Source of the DNA: Ciceribacter sp. L1K22
GTDB taxonomy: Bacteria; Pseudomonadota; Alphaproteobacteria; Rhizobiales; Rhizobiaceae
Length of the DNA: 64,000 nucleotides
Assembly (NCBI RefSeq): GCF_017599385.1
Contig: NZ_JAGFPK010000001.1
Span: 1,056,177-1,120,176, forward strand
Direction: 5' to 3'
In this document: positions 1-8,615 of the stretch, in pieces
Layout of the letters: each line of letters begins with the position of its first letter
How positions within the stretch are numbered: position 1 is the stretch's first letter
Notes under the pieces: generated by a model
Told to the model about the DNA's origin: nothing
Seen by the model: only the letters and a program-made list of their open reading frames with translations
Databases searched by the model: none
Made by a program: the position numbers and the translations under genes

Positions 1-959
1 ACCGAGGCGAAGTAGAGGATAGCCGGGATGAGGGCCGCCTTCACGATCTCGGCATATTCCACGCCCAGAGTCTCGGCCATGATGAATGCCACGGCGCCCA
101 TGACCGGCGGCATGATCTGCCCGCCCATGGAAGATGTCGCCTCGACCCCGCCCGCGAAAGCCGGCCTGTAGCCGAAACGCTTCATCAGCGGGATGGTGAA
201 CTGACCCGTCGTGACGACATTCGCCACGCCTGAACCCGAAATCGTTCCCATCAATCCCGAAGAGATGACCGAAACCTTGGCCGGTCCTCCGCGCTTGTGG
301 CCTACGAGACCGAGCGAGACATCGGTGAAAAGCTTGATCATGCCGGCACGTTCGAGGAAGGAGCCGAACAGGATGAACAGAAAGATATAGGTCGACGACA
401 CATAGGTCGGCACGCCGTAGATGCCCTCGGTGCCATAGGCCATGTGGTCGATCACCTGGGCGAAGTCGTAACCCCGGTGATTGAGCGGCGCCGGCAAATA
501 TTGCCCGAAGAAGCAATAGGCGAGGAAGATACCGGAGATGATCGGCAGCGCCGGCCCCATGATCAGCCAGGAGGCGGCAAAAACGGTGAAGATTGCGACC
601 ACGCCAAAATAGAGGTCCCTCGGTTCGAGGTCTCCGGCGCGGAATATCAGGTCCTCGTATTCGATGAACTGGTAGGCGGCGACAGCGACGCCCAACGCCG
701 CGAGCAGCCAGGCGAGCGCCTTGAACAGCGCCCCTTGCCGAAGATTGGCCATGACCAGCGGAAAGCCGAGCAGCAGCAGGAAACCGACATGCAACGCCCG
801 AACGACCTGGCTCGGCATGTCGATGAGATGGGCCGCCGTTGCGATCTGGAAGAGTGAGAAGACGATCGCTATGCCGTAGAGAAGCCTGCCTTCGATCGTT
901 TCTGGAAACCGCTGTTCGTGACTGTCAGGCGTATTCGCCGCATCGGTTGAGGCGCTCAT
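1..959 (-). CDS. TRAP transporter fused permease (4TM/12TM), partial
   Basis: Membrane permease of a TAXI-type tripartite ATP-independent periplasmic (TRAP) transporter, which imports an organic acid or similar solute using an ion gradient. The ATG is at 959 and the frame runs leftwards off the window, so about 319 residues of the N-terminal part are visible. The first ~130 residues hold several hydrophobic helices (the small 4TM subunit). They are followed by the start of the large 12TM subunit, with Gly/Ser-rich segments around SGLMGTISGSGVANVVTTGQ and SSMGGQIMPPVMGAVAF that are typical of DctM-like domains. The binding-protein gene lies 79 nt upstream on the same strand. The substrate cannot be told from sequence. 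Confidence 0.93.
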   Translation of the reverse strand, partial: MSASTDAANTPDSHEQRFPETIEGRLLYGIAIVFSLFQIATAAHLIDMPSQVVRALHVGFLLLLGFPLVMANLRQGALFKALAWLLAALGVAVAAYQFIEYEDLIFRAGDLEPRDLYFGVVAIFTVFAASWLIMGPALPIISGIFLAYCFFGQYLPAPLNHRGYDFAQVIDHMAYGTEGIYGVPTYVSSTYIFLFILFGSFLERAGMIKLFTDVSLGLVGHKRGGPAKVSVISSGLMGTISGSGVANVVTTGQFTIPLMKRFGYRPAFAGGVEATSSMGGQIMPPVMGAVAFIMAETLGVEYAEIVKAALIPAILYFAS

Positions 960-990
960 GGCAAACCCGTCGAAGGATAAGGCTGAGAAC

Positions 991-1014
991 CCGGGAGACC
1001 TGCGGGCCTCCCGG
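991..1014 (-). terminator. Hairpin between TRAP binding protein and permease
   Basis: Inverted repeat with 7-bp arms CCGGGAG (991-997) and CTCCCGG (1008-1014) in the 79-nt gap between the binding-protein stop and the permease start. There is no T-run, so it is more likely a mRNA-stabilising or attenuating stem than a full terminator. Such stems commonly let the binding protein be made in excess over its permease. Confidence 0.5.
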
Positions 1015-1038
1015 AAGGATTTTCATCGGCCGCCGCGC

Positions 1039-1992
1039 TCAGAGCAGGCCCTTTTCCTTGTAGTACCGCTCGGCCCCCGGATGCAGCGGGATCGGCATAC
1101 CCTTGGTGGCATCTTCCAGCTTGATGTCCTTGGCCGCGTTGTGTGCGGCCAGCATGTCCGGCAGATTCTCGAACAACTGCTTGGTCATCTCGTAGGCAAG
1201 GTCGTCGGACACATCCGAGTGCGTGACCAGGAAGTTGACGACGGCGACCGTCGGCACATCTGCCGTCTGGCCCTCGTAGGTGCCGGCCGGGATCGTGGCG
1301 GCGATATAGGGGGCGCCGAGTGTGTTGGCAACGTCTGCCGGAACGGCGACCAGCGATACCGGAAGCGAGGTGGAAAGGTCCTTCAGCGAAGCGACCCCGA
1401 GACCCGCCGATTGCAACGTCGCATCGAGCTGGCGGTTCTTGATCAGTTCTACGGATTCGGCGAACGGCAGGTATTCCGTCTTGCCAAGATCGTCATAGCT
1501 CATGCTTGCGGCGCCGAGGATAGCGCGCGCGTTGAGTTCAGTGCCTGATTTCGGCGCACCGACAGAAATGCTCTTGCTCTTGAGATCGGCGAGCGAGGTG
1601 ATGCCGGACTCTTGCGTGGCGACGATCTGGATGTAGTTCGGATAGATCGCGGCGATGCCGCGCAACTTGTCGAGCGGTGCCTTGAAGCCCGCATCCGCAT
1701 TGCCTTCGGCGGCGAGTTTGACGCTGTCGCCGAGCGAGAAGCCGATTTCGCCCTTGCCCTGCTGCAGGAGGTTGAGGTTTTCAACCGAGGCCTTGGTCGC
1801 CTGCACCTGCGTGCGGACATCAGGAATTTTCTCGCCGTAAATCTTCGAAAGCGCCACGCCGAGCGGATAGTAGACGCCGGACGTGCCGCCCGTCAGGACG
1901 TTGATGAACTGTTCCGCCCGCGCCGCGCCGCCGACCATTGTCACAGCGATGAGCGAGCCTGCAATGACTTTGGAAATTGTGCTGATCTTCAT
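1039..1992 (-). CDS. TAXI family TRAP transporter solute-binding protein
   Basis: Periplasmic solute receptor (317 aa) that delivers ligand to the permease encoded just downstream. The ATG at 1992 is chosen because GGGAGGA sits 5 nt before it and it opens directly into a signal peptide (MKISTISKVIAGSLIAVTM..ARA). The longer frame from 2055 has no such support. The mature protein starts EQFINVLTGGTSGVYYPLG, the N-terminal signature of the TAXI family, and later segments (GEIGFSLGDS, SGTELNARAILGA) fit. First gene of a two-gene TRAP operon reading leftwards. Ligand unknown; glutamate-like or other carboxylates are only family guesses. Confidence 0.93.
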   Translation of the reverse strand: MKISTISKVIAGSLIAVTMVGGAARAEQFINVLTGGTSGVYYPLGVALSKIYGEKIPDVRTQVQATKASVENLNLLQQGKGEIGFSLGDSVKLAAEGNADAGFKAPLDKLRGIAAIYPNYIQIVATQESGITSLADLKSKSISVGAPKSGTELNARAILGAASMSYDDLGKTEYLPFAESVELIKNRQLDATLQSAGLGVASLKDLSTSLPVSLVAVPADVANTLGAPYIAATIPAGTYEGQTADVPTVAVVNFLVTHSDVSDDLAYEMTKQLFENLPDMLAAHNAAKDIKLEDATKGMPIPLHPGAERYYKEKGLL

Positions 1993-2145
1993 GATGGTCC
2001 TCCCAAACCAGTCTGCCGATGACGTCATCATGGGGACGCCGCGCGGCTGCGTCAATCTTCGTCATGCGTTTTTAGCAAGGCTCCGCGATTGTTGACGGTC
2101 GGCATTGCAAGCGTCATCAGTGCTTTTGATGAAGCGGTGGAGCGA

Positions 2146-3063
2146 ATGAAGATGAACGGATTGCGGATTCTCGATGGCGGAATGAGCCGTGAGCTTGTCA
2201 GATTGGGAGCGGAATTGAAGCAACCGGAGTGGTCGGCGCTGGCCCTGATGGACGCGCCGGATATTGTGCGACAGGTCCACGAGGAGTTCATCGCAGCAGG
2301 CGCCGATGTCGTCACCACAAACAGCTATGCACTCGTCCCGTTTCATATCGGAGAGGAGCGGTTTCTGGCGCGGGGCGCGGAGCTCATCCGTCTGTCCGGC
2401 AAGCTCGCGCGAGAGGCAGCCGAATCCGCAGCGACCGAAGTGCTTGTCGCCGGTTCGCTGCCGCCGATCTTCGGTTCATACGAACCCGAGCGCTTCGATG
2501 CGGATCGCGTGCAGGGTTATCTCTCGGTGCTGGTCGAAAATCTGGCGCCCTTCGTTGATGTGTGGCTCGGCGAAACGTTGAGCCTCATAGCTGAAGGTGA
2601 CGCGGTGCGTGTCGCCGTAGCGGGAACCGGCAAGCCCTTCTGGATCTCCTTCACACTGGCCGACGACCCCGAACAACTCGCAGGTAGCGAGCCGAAGTTG
2701 CGGTCCGGCGAGACGGTGCGGGCGGCGGCAACATGGGCGGCCGGCTCGGGCGCGTCGGCGCTTCTCTTCAACTGCGCGAAGCCGGAGGTCATGCAGGCCG
2801 CCGTCAAAACGGCCTCGGCGGTCTTCCGGGAGGCGGGAGCAAATCTGGAGATCGGGGTCTACGCCAATGCCTTCGAAACCGAAGTCGGAGAGCATGCCGC
2901 CAATGAGGGGTTGAGCAGCACGCGGGAAGACCTGAACGGTGATGTCTATTCCCGATTCGCCTGCATCTGGGCGGATGCCGGCGCAACGCTCATCGGCGGC
3001 TGCTGCGGCATCGGGGCAGCGCACATTCACAGGGTGTCGGAGACGTTGAAGGCGAGGGGCTAA
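2146..3063 (+). CDS. Homocysteine S-methyltransferase family protein
   Basis: Zinc-dependent S-methyltransferase of the MmuM/BHMT family (305 aa from this start), expected to transfer a methyl group from S-methylmethionine or betaine-type donors to homocysteine. It begins with the family N-terminus LRILDGGMSRELVRLG. The three zinc-ligand cysteines are visible: one in LLFNCAKPE (about residue 210) and the pair in IGGCCGIGAAHI (about 286-287). ATG 2146 follows GGTGGAG; ATG 2152 is a close alternative, and the TTG at 2089 only extends the frame. Monocistronic, divergent from the TRAP operon. The methyl donor is not determinable here. Confidence 0.88.
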   Translation: MKMNGLRILDGGMSRELVRLGAELKQPEWSALALMDAPDIVRQVHEEFIAAGADVVTTNSYALVPFHIGEERFLARGAELIRLSGKLAREAAESAATEVLVAGSLPPIFGSYEPERFDADRVQGYLSVLVENLAPFVDVWLGETLSLIAEGDAVRVAVAGTGKPFWISFTLADDPEQLAGSEPKLRSGETVRAAATWAAGSGASALLFNCAKPEVMQAAVKTASAVFREAGANLEIGVYANAFETEVGEHAANEGLSSTREDLNGDVYSRFACIWADAGATLIGGCCGIGAAHIHRVSETLKARG

Positions 3064-3071
3064 GCGCTCTG

Positions 3072-3320
3072 CTATTCCCGATCTAGGGGCTCGGTGCCCT
3101 GCGGCTTGCCCGCGCGGTCGAGGCGAATCTTCTCGATGCGGTTTTCGGCGGCCGACAGGAGCGTCTCGCAGTGCTTCTTCAAAAGCTCGCCGCGCTCGTA
3201 GATCGAGATCGACTCGTCCAGCGCCACATCGCCGCGTTCAAGCCGCGCCACGATGCTTTCGAGTTCCGCCACAGCCTTCTCGAACGAATAGGACGCGATG
3301 TCGCCTGCCGTCTCGGTCAT
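3072..3320 (-). CDS. xseB: Exodeoxyribonuclease VII small subunit
   Basis: Small subunit (82 aa) of exonuclease VII, which degrades single-stranded DNA into oligonucleotides together with XseA. The sequence has the family core [33 protein letters not shown] followed by a C-terminal helix. Length matches the usual 75-85 aa. The ATG at 3320 is preferred over the in-frame TTG at 3326. It lies 2 nt downstream of the HDAC-family gene and is surely cotranscribed with it, an arrangement often seen in rhizobia. xseA is not in the window. Confidence 0.95.
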   Translation of the reverse strand: MTETAGDIASYSFEKAVAELESIVARLERGDVALDESISIYERGELLKKHCETLLSAAENRIEKIRLDRAGKPQGTEPLDRE

Positions 3321-3322
3321 AC

Positions 3323-4258
3323 TCAACCCTTCATCAGTCTCAGGATATGCAGGCCTGCCGATTCGGCGAGGCCCTCCAGATCATAGCCGCCTTCGAGTAG
3401 GCTGACGACCCGGTTATGGGCAAATCTGTCGGCGACTTCCATCAGTCGCCCCGTCGCCCAGTCGAAATCCTCGCCGACCAGATTGATCTGCGCCAGCGGA
3501 TCGCGATGATGCGCGTCGAAGCCGGCCGAGATCAGGATCAGGTCGGGCGAGAAGTCGTTGAGCGCGGTCAGCACCCGAGATTTGAACGCCTCGCGGAAGT
3601 GATCCGAGCCGACATTGGGCGACAGCGGCGCGTTGACGATATTGTTCTTCACGCCTGTTTCGTCCCTGGCGCCGCTGCCCGGATAGAGCGGCATCTGGTG
3701 GGTCGAGCAGAACAGCACTGACGGGTCGTCCCAGAAGATGTCCTGGGTGCCGTTGCCGTGGTGTACGTCCCAGTCGACGATCGCGACCCGCTCGACACCA
3801 TGGACGCGCTGCGCATGGCGGGCGGCGATCGCAACAGTGTTGAAGAAGCAGAACCCCATGGCCTTCGCCTTTTCGGCATGGTGTCCCGGAGGCCGGGCAG
3901 CCAGAAAAGCGTTGTCGGCCACGCCGGTCATCACGTCATCGACGGCTGCCATCGCGCCGCCGATCGCCGTCAGCGCCGCCTGCAGGCTTTTGGGAGAGGC
4001 ATATGTATCGGCCTCGATCTGGTTGATCTCGCCCTCTTCTTCCGGGATTTGCCGCATCACCGAGAACAGATGTTCCTCCGGATGGGCGAGCGTCACCGCA
4101 TCCTCGTTGGCTTGCGGCGCGTCCTTCCTGTCGAGCCCGGAAAAATGAGGATGTCCAAGCGCGACGTTGAGCGCTCGGATGCGGTCGATCCGCTCGGGAT
4201 GCCCGGCCGGCGTCACGTGTTCGAGAAAGATCGGATGTTCGTAAAGGCGCGTCGTCAT
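3323..4258 (-). CDS. Histone deacetylase family protein (AcuC/HDAC-like)
   Basis: Zn-dependent amide hydrolase (311 aa) of the arginase/deacetylase fold. Class II HDAC-like features are visible: ARPPGHHAE with the His126-His127 charge-relay pair; [12 protein letters not shown] carrying zinc ligands Asp164 and His166; AGFDAH with the third ligand Asp248; and LEGGYD near the C-terminus. Bacterial members remove acetyl groups from lysines, acetylpolyamines or small acetylated amines; the substrate here is unknown. The gene is the first of a pair with xseB. No signal peptide, so cytoplasmic. Confidence 0.93.
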   Translation of the reverse strand: MTTRLYEHPIFLEHVTPAGHPERIDRIRALNVALGHPHFSGLDRKDAPQANEDAVTLAHPEEHLFSVMRQIPEEEGEINQIEADTYASPKSLQAALTAIGGAMAAVDDVMTGVADNAFLAARPPGHHAEKAKAMGFCFFNTVAIAARHAQRVHGVERVAIVDWDVHHGNGTQDIFWDDPSVLFCSTHQMPLYPGSGARDETGVKNNIVNAPLSPNVGSDHFREAFKSRVLTALNDFSPDLILISAGFDAHHRDPLAQINLVGEDFDWATGRLMEVADRFAHNRVVSLLEGGYDLEGLAESAGLHILRLMKG

Positions 4259-4432
4259 CGTCTATCCCTTGTGGGCCTTACCATAGGCAGCCGTTCCGGT
4301 GGGGTCTACTGGAGGTCGTTCCTGGCGGATATTTGTCAACAGATGCTGTCATCGGAACTTTTTTGACCTGCCCCTGTTCGGCGTTGATCGTTCGCCCTAG
4401 ACTGCGGTCAATGGCTTAGCAGGGTTTTTTGC

Positions 4433-4834
4433 ATGGAAGATGTAGAACGCGTCGAAACGAGCGAGGTTCGCATTCCCTATCGGGATATCGACCCGGACGG
4501 ACGCATGCGCGCCGCCGCCTATGTCGATCATGCCGAAATGGCGCTGGCACATTTCTGGCGCTACCGGCCGCCGCTCGAGGACGAGCCCTTGTTCGTGACG
4601 AGCAAGGTGGAGTGCCGCATCTTCCAGCCGCTTTGCCTCGACGACAAGGTCCGCATGGTGGTGACCATCGACAAGATCGGTGGCAAGTCGATCGGCTTCA
4701 ACGTCTCGATGGAGCGGGGCAGCACGACCGCCGCCGAGGTCGAATTGGTTCGCACCGCAGTCGAGCGCGACGGCGGCGAGCCGACGGGCCTTCCCGAGGA
4801 CACGCGCGATTGGCTCTACAGCTACCTGAGGTAG
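4433..4834 (+). CDS. Acyl-CoA thioesterase, hotdog fold (4-HBT-like)
   Basis: Predicted hotdog-fold thioesterase of 133 aa. The N-terminal RIPYRDIDPDGRMRAAAYVDHAEMALAHFW has the family's D-x-G-x3-x3-Y pattern that places the catalytic acid and active-site helix. The rest alternates beta strands (VECRIFQPLCLDDKVRMVV). Such enzymes hydrolyse short or aromatic acyl-CoAs; the substrate is not evident. It converges on bioY with only 7 nt between stop codons, so it is probably a single gene with its own promoter in the 174-nt gap upstream. Confidence 0.8.
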   Translation: MEDVERVETSEVRIPYRDIDPDGRMRAAAYVDHAEMALAHFWRYRPPLEDEPLFVTSKVECRIFQPLCLDDKVRMVVTIDKIGGKSIGFNVSMERGSTTAAEVELVRTAVERDGGEPTGLPEDTRDWLYSYLR

Positions 4835-4841
4835 GAGCGGG

Positions 4842-5396
4842 TCAAGCGCGGTGTGGCAGCAGCGGATAGCCGACCATCACCGTCCGTCCGGCGAGTGCCG
4901 CGATCACCGCCTTGATCAGGTCGCCCGGTATGAAAGCCATCGAACCGACGATTGCGTTCCGCAGGCCGACATGGAAGGCGAGAACGCCGATCCCGAGCAG
5001 ATAGACGACGGCGATGCCACCGATGACCGCTGCCGCGAAGAACCCGACGGTTTGCGTCGCCGGCGAGATGGCCCGACCGAACCGTTCCGCGATCAGCCCG
5101 GTGACAAAGGCGCCGGGAACCCAGCCGAGGAGGAACCCGACCGTCGGTCCGGCGAACACCGCGAGCCCGCCGCGGCCGCCCGACAGCACCGGAAGCCCGA
5201 TGACCACCAGCAGGATGACCAGCAGAGCCGCCAGAGCGCCGCGCCGGGCGCCGAGGATGACGCCAGCGAGCATGACGCCCAGCGTCTGCAGCGTGATCGG
5301 CACGGGAATGAAACCGAGCGTGATAGGCGGCATCAGTCCGAGTGCCACGATGATGGCGGCAAACAGCGAAACGAGTACGAGGTCGCGGGTTTTCAT
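4842..5396 (-). CDS. bioY: Biotin transporter S component BioY (ECF type)
   Basis: Substrate-binding membrane subunit (184 aa) of the biotin energy-coupling-factor transporter. It is almost wholly hydrophobic with about six helices and carries the BioY core FIPVPITLQTLGVMLAGVIL plus the GLPVLSGGRGGLAVFAGPTVGFLLG loop. The ATG at 5396 follows AGGGGGA. Third gene of bioM-bioN-bioY, 31 nt after bioN. Together the three form a complete biotin uptake system. A second BioY is encoded at 49878-50456. Confidence 0.95.
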   Translation of the reverse strand: MKTRDLVLVSLFAAIIVALGLMPPITLGFIPVPITLQTLGVMLAGVILGARRGALAALLVILLVVIGLPVLSGGRGGLAVFAGPTVGFLLGWVPGAFVTGLIAERFGRAISPATQTVGFFAAAVIGGIAVVYLLGIGVLAFHVGLRNAIVGSMAFIPGDLIKAVIAALAGRTVMVGYPLLPHRA

Positions 5397-5427
5397 GGCA
5401 TCCCCCTGAAACAGTCTTGTCGGTCGT

Positions 5428-6030
5428 TCATCGCTTGCGAATGCCCCGCGCGTCAATGGCGTCGGCAACCTTATCCGCATCGCGCAGCGTCAGGATGATC
5501 AGCGGACCGAGAAGCGTCAGCGGTTTCGATTTCAGTCCGCGAGCCTGGTGGGCAAGCTTCAGCGCGTCGTAGCGGGAGACGATATCGGGAAGGAACCGGA
5601 TAACAAGACCGACGGCAAGTCCGATATCGTCGGCGCGTACAAGGCCGAGGCTTTCGAGCGGACGCGCGGCCATCGTGATCGCGGCGATGAAGTCGCCGAT
5701 CGGCGTGGTTGCCGTGACGGTCGCGGCCGCAAAAACGAGCGCTGTGAGACGCAGCACCGTGACCAGTGCATCGTCGAGCGAGACGAAGACGAGATTGAAG
5801 AGAGCGACGATCGTCACGGTCAGCAGGACGAAGGTCAGCGGTGCGATCGCGGACCGTAACCGCTGTCCTAGGCCGAAATAGGATGCGCCGGCCAAGAGCA
5901 GACCGAGGCCGAGCCAAGGCACCTCGCGCGTGAGGAACAGAAGAACACCGAAGACCATGAGCGCGGCGATCTTCGCACCGGCGGGCATCCGGTAGAGCAG
6001 GCCCCGACCCTCGACATAAAGTGTTCTCAT
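5428..6030 (-). CDS. bioN: ECF transporter transmembrane (T) component BioN
   Basis: Transmembrane coupling subunit (200 aa) of the biotin ECF transporter. It has several hydrophobic helices and, near the C-terminus, the Ala-Arg-Gly motif of T components (HQARGLKS, then IDARGIRKR) that contacts the ATPase. The ATG at 6030 overlaps the bioM stop by 4 nt (ATGA), indicating translational coupling. Rhizobial BioN proteins are shorter than generic EcfT, and 200 aa fits. Confidence 0.93.
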   Translation of the reverse strand: MRTLYVEGRGLLYRMPAGAKIAALMVFGVLLFLTREVPWLGLGLLLAGASYFGLGQRLRSAIAPLTFVLLTVTIVALFNLVFVSLDDALVTVLRLTALVFAAATVTATTPIGDFIAAITMAARPLESLGLVRADDIGLAVGLVIRFLPDIVSRYDALKLAHQARGLKSKPLTLLGPLIILTLRDADKVADAIDARGIRKR

Positions 6031-6707
6031 CGGCGCGCGATCTCCCGGTAACGCTGTATCGCCTCCAGTGGCTCGCCATCGAAGGCAAGTGCGCCTCTGT
6101 CGAATACCAGCACGCGATCGAACCCCTCGACTAGGGCAAGGTCGTGGCTGATGACGATCGCCATGCTGTCCAGTCCGGCGACCGCCCGTTCCACCTGCGC
6201 CCGGTTTTTCAGGTCCAACTGGTTGGTCGGTTCGTCGAAGATCACGACATCGGGCTCCGTGACCAGCACCGCGGCCAGCGCCGCCAGCTGCAGTTCGCCC
6301 CCGGAGAGCTCGTGCGGCCGCCGCGCCTGCAAATGAGCGATGCCGAGCTTGGAGAGAACGGCCTCGACCTTCTCCACGATTTCTGCCTTTCCGAACCCCT
6401 TGCCCTTAAGCCCAAGAGCAACGTCGTCGCCGATGATCGGCAGGACGATCTGGTTCGCCGGATGCTGGAATATGAAACCAGTCCTGCCGCGCAGCGCTTC
6501 CGCGTCGACCACAGTGTCCAGACCCGCCAAGAGCACGCGCCCCTTTGTCGGCTGCGAAAGTCCCACGATCAGCCGGGCGAAGCTCGTCTTCCCTGAACCG
6601 TTGAGCCCGATCACCCCGATGCGGCGTTCCACAAGCGTCAGGGAGAGCGGTTCGAGGGCGGTGTGACGATCGTAGGTCAGCGTGGCGGCATCGAACGTGA
6701 TGTTCAA
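6027..6707 (-). CDS. bioM: ECF transporter ATPase BioM
   Basis: ABC-type ATPase (226 aa) powering biotin import. Walker A is GLNGSGKT (about residues 34-41), the signature is LSGGELQL, Walker B is VVIFDEPTNQLD and the H-loop is VISHD. No ATG lies in frame upstream before a stop, so translation appears to start at TTG 6707, behind an AAGGG about 10 nt away. First gene of bioMNY. No BioR-type box is visible in the 142 nt upstream, unlike the second bioY locus. Confidence 0.93.
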   Translation of the reverse strand: MNITFDAATLTYDRHTALEPLSLTLVERRIGVIGLNGSGKTSFARLIVGLSQPTKGRVLLAGLDTVVDAEALRGRTGFIFQHPANQIVLPIIGDDVALGLKGKGFGKAEIVEKVEAVLSKLGIAHLQARRPHELSGGELQLAALAAVLVTEPDVVIFDEPTNQLDLKNRAQVERAVAGLDSMAIVISHDLALVEGFDRVLVFDRGALAFDGEPLEAIQRYREIARR

Positions 6708-6849
6708 GCGGAATATCCCTTCTTTCTCGCTGTCTTCCTATGACCTGTCGCAGGGGCAGTCAAACCAACCAAATGCCGGGGTTCCGGCACGAAACAGGAA
6801 GCGCTGCCAACAGGTTGAACATATCGGGAACATGGGGTAGCGTCCGGGT

Positions 6850-8040
6850 ATGGCGATTCCGATTTCGAATGCTCACGCGCGACGTATCTTTATGGAACGA
6901 CAGGGATTGTCGCGACCACCCCAGCGAAGCCTCGGGGCGGCTGAACTCTACCAGCTCATCCACGATCTCGGCTTCGTCCAGCTCGACAGCATTCAATGGG
7001 TGGAGCGCGCGCATCACCACATCCTGTTCACTCGCAATCAGACCTACAGGCCGGATCATTTGTCGCCACTTGTCGAGCGGGATCGCCTTCTGTTTGAGCA
7101 CTGGACGCATGACGCCTCCTTCATTCCGAGCGCTTTCTTCCCCTATTGGAAGCATCGTTTCGCGCGGGAGGAGGCACGTATCCGGGCCAGCTGGCAGAAA
7201 TGGCAGGGCGACCGCTTCGACGAGAAGAGTTTCGAGGAGACCTTGTCCCACATCACCGAGCGCGGGCCACTGCTGGCGCGAGACCTCAAGTCGGACGACC
7301 ACAAGTCGGGCGGCTGGTGGAACTGGCATCCCAGCAAGACCGCGTTGGAATTTCTCTGGCACACCGGCAGACTTGCCATCAGTGCCCGGGAGAACTTCCA
7401 GAAGGTCTACGATCTCTCCGAGCGCGTCATCCCCGCGGAACACCATGGTGCCGAGGTCGACCAAGTCACCTTTGTGGATTGGGCCTGCCGCGAGGCCCTC
7501 AAGCGCCTCGGTTTTGCGACCCATGGTGAACTCGCTGCTTTCTTCGATCTGGTGACGCCGGAGGAAGCCAAGCAATGGGTGTCGGATCATCGCGACGAGC
7601 TGGCGGAGGTTTTGATCGAGACGGTCGACGGCAAGCCGCGCGCCTCCTTTTCCTTCGTGGCCGATCTGGACAGGCTGCTGGATGCACCGGAACCGCCGGC
7701 ACGGGTGCGCACGCTCAGTCCCTTCGATCCCCTGATCCGCGATCGCAACCGGACAGAACGGCTGTTCGGTTTCTTCTATCGTATCGAAATCTACGTCCCG
7801 GAGCCGAAGCGGCAGTATGGCTACTATGTCTTTCCGATGCTGGAAGGGGACCGCATCATCGGCCGCGTCGATATGAAGGCGGATCGCAAAGCCGGGGTGC
7901 TCGACGTGCGGCGGCTCTGGCTGGAAACCGGTGTTCGTGCATCTTCCGGTCGGATTGAGAAGGTAGAGGGCGAGCTTGCACGTGTCGCGCGGTTCGCCGG
8001 CCTGGACAGTGTACGGTTACAGGATGGTTGGCTGGGTTGA
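6850..8040 (+). CDS. Winged-helix DNA glycosylase of the YcaQ/AlkZ family
   Basis: HTH_42-family protein of 396 aa, related to E. coli YcaQ (AlkX), which unhooks DNA interstrand crosslinks and excises alkylated bases. The N-terminal LGFVQLDSIQWVERAHHHILFTR contains the Q-x-D catalytic motif (QLD, about residues 43-45) that marks the YcaQ branch; AlkZ has Q-x-Q. Further family blocks are HWTHDASFIPSAFFPYWKHRF, LSPFDPLIRDRNR and YGYYVFPMLEGDRIIGRVD. Cytoplasmic. Only 142 nt separate it from divergent bioM. Confidence 0.88.
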   Translation: MAIPISNAHARRIFMERQGLSRPPQRSLGAAELYQLIHDLGFVQLDSIQWVERAHHHILFTRNQTYRPDHLSPLVERDRLLFEHWTHDASFIPSAFFPYWKHRFAREEARIRASWQKWQGDRFDEKSFEETLSHITERGPLLARDLKSDDHKSGGWWNWHPSKTALEFLWHTGRLAISARENFQKVYDLSERVIPAEHHGAEVDQVTFVDWACREALKRLGFATHGELAAFFDLVTPEEAKQWVSDHRDELAEVLIETVDGKPRASFSFVADLDRLLDAPEPPARVRTLSPFDPLIRDRNRTERLFGFFYRIEIYVPEPKRQYGYYVFPMLEGDRIIGRVDMKADRKAGVLDVRRLWLETGVRASSGRIEKVEGELARVARFAGLDSVRLQDGWLG

Positions 8041-8110
8041 GGCGGGTGCTTGCCTCCCCGTTTCATTCCATTATTCCTTGCTTCATCGAAACCGTTCGGA
8101 GGACGTCCCG

Positions 8111-8602
8111 GTGCGCCGCTTCTTGTGCTCTTTGTTTTTCGTGCTGGCGGGAGCGTTGCCGCTTCGCGCTGCCGGGGAAGGCGTCGTGATCAAGCCTTCG
8201 GGTTTGTCCCCCGTCACCATGGGGATGACAGTCGAGGCGGCGAAAGCAGCGCTCTCGGACTTCCTCATCCCCGATGAAATCGACGAGGCCTGCTTCCTCG
8301 CGGCGACGAGCGCGCCAGAGATGGATATGATGTTCGAGGACGGAACGCTCACACGCATCTACGTGATCGATCCGTCGATCAGGACAGAGAAAGGCGTGCA
8401 TGTCGGCAGCAGCGAAGAAGAGGTCAGGGCTGCCTACGGCGAGGCTTTGAAGATCGAGGTCGGCTTCTACGACGAGACCACCAATGTCATGACATATCTG
8501 GACGGCGAAAACGGTCTTGTCTTCGAGACCGACGGGATGTCGGTAATAACGATCAGTGCGGGCACAAGAGCCGCCCTCCAATACGTGGAAGGCTGCTCTT
8601 GA
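8111..8602 (+). CDS. Secreted protein of unknown function
   Basis: Not recognised. The likely start is GTG 8111, 8 nt after GGAGG, giving 163 aa that open with a clear signal peptide (VRRFLCSLFFVLAGALPLRAAGEG); the open frame continues upstream inside the YcaQ-like gene. The mature part contains two similar short segments, VTMGMTVEAAKAAL and GVHVGSSEEEVRAAYG, a pattern seen in small periplasmic BamE/SmpA-like folds where a helix begins 'G-M-T-x-x-x-A/V'. It has two cysteines (one central, one at the penultimate residue) that could form a disulfide. Convergent with ribB. Confidence 0.6.
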   Translation: MRRFLCSLFFVLAGALPLRAAGEGVVIKPSGLSPVTMGMTVEAAKAALSDFLIPDEIDEACFLAATSAPEMDMMFEDGTLTRIYVIDPSIRTEKGVHVGSSEEEVRAAYGEALKIEVGFYDETTNVMTYLDGENGLVFETDGMSVITISAGTRAALQYVEGCS

Positions 8603-8615
8603 GGAATCCGTGCTC

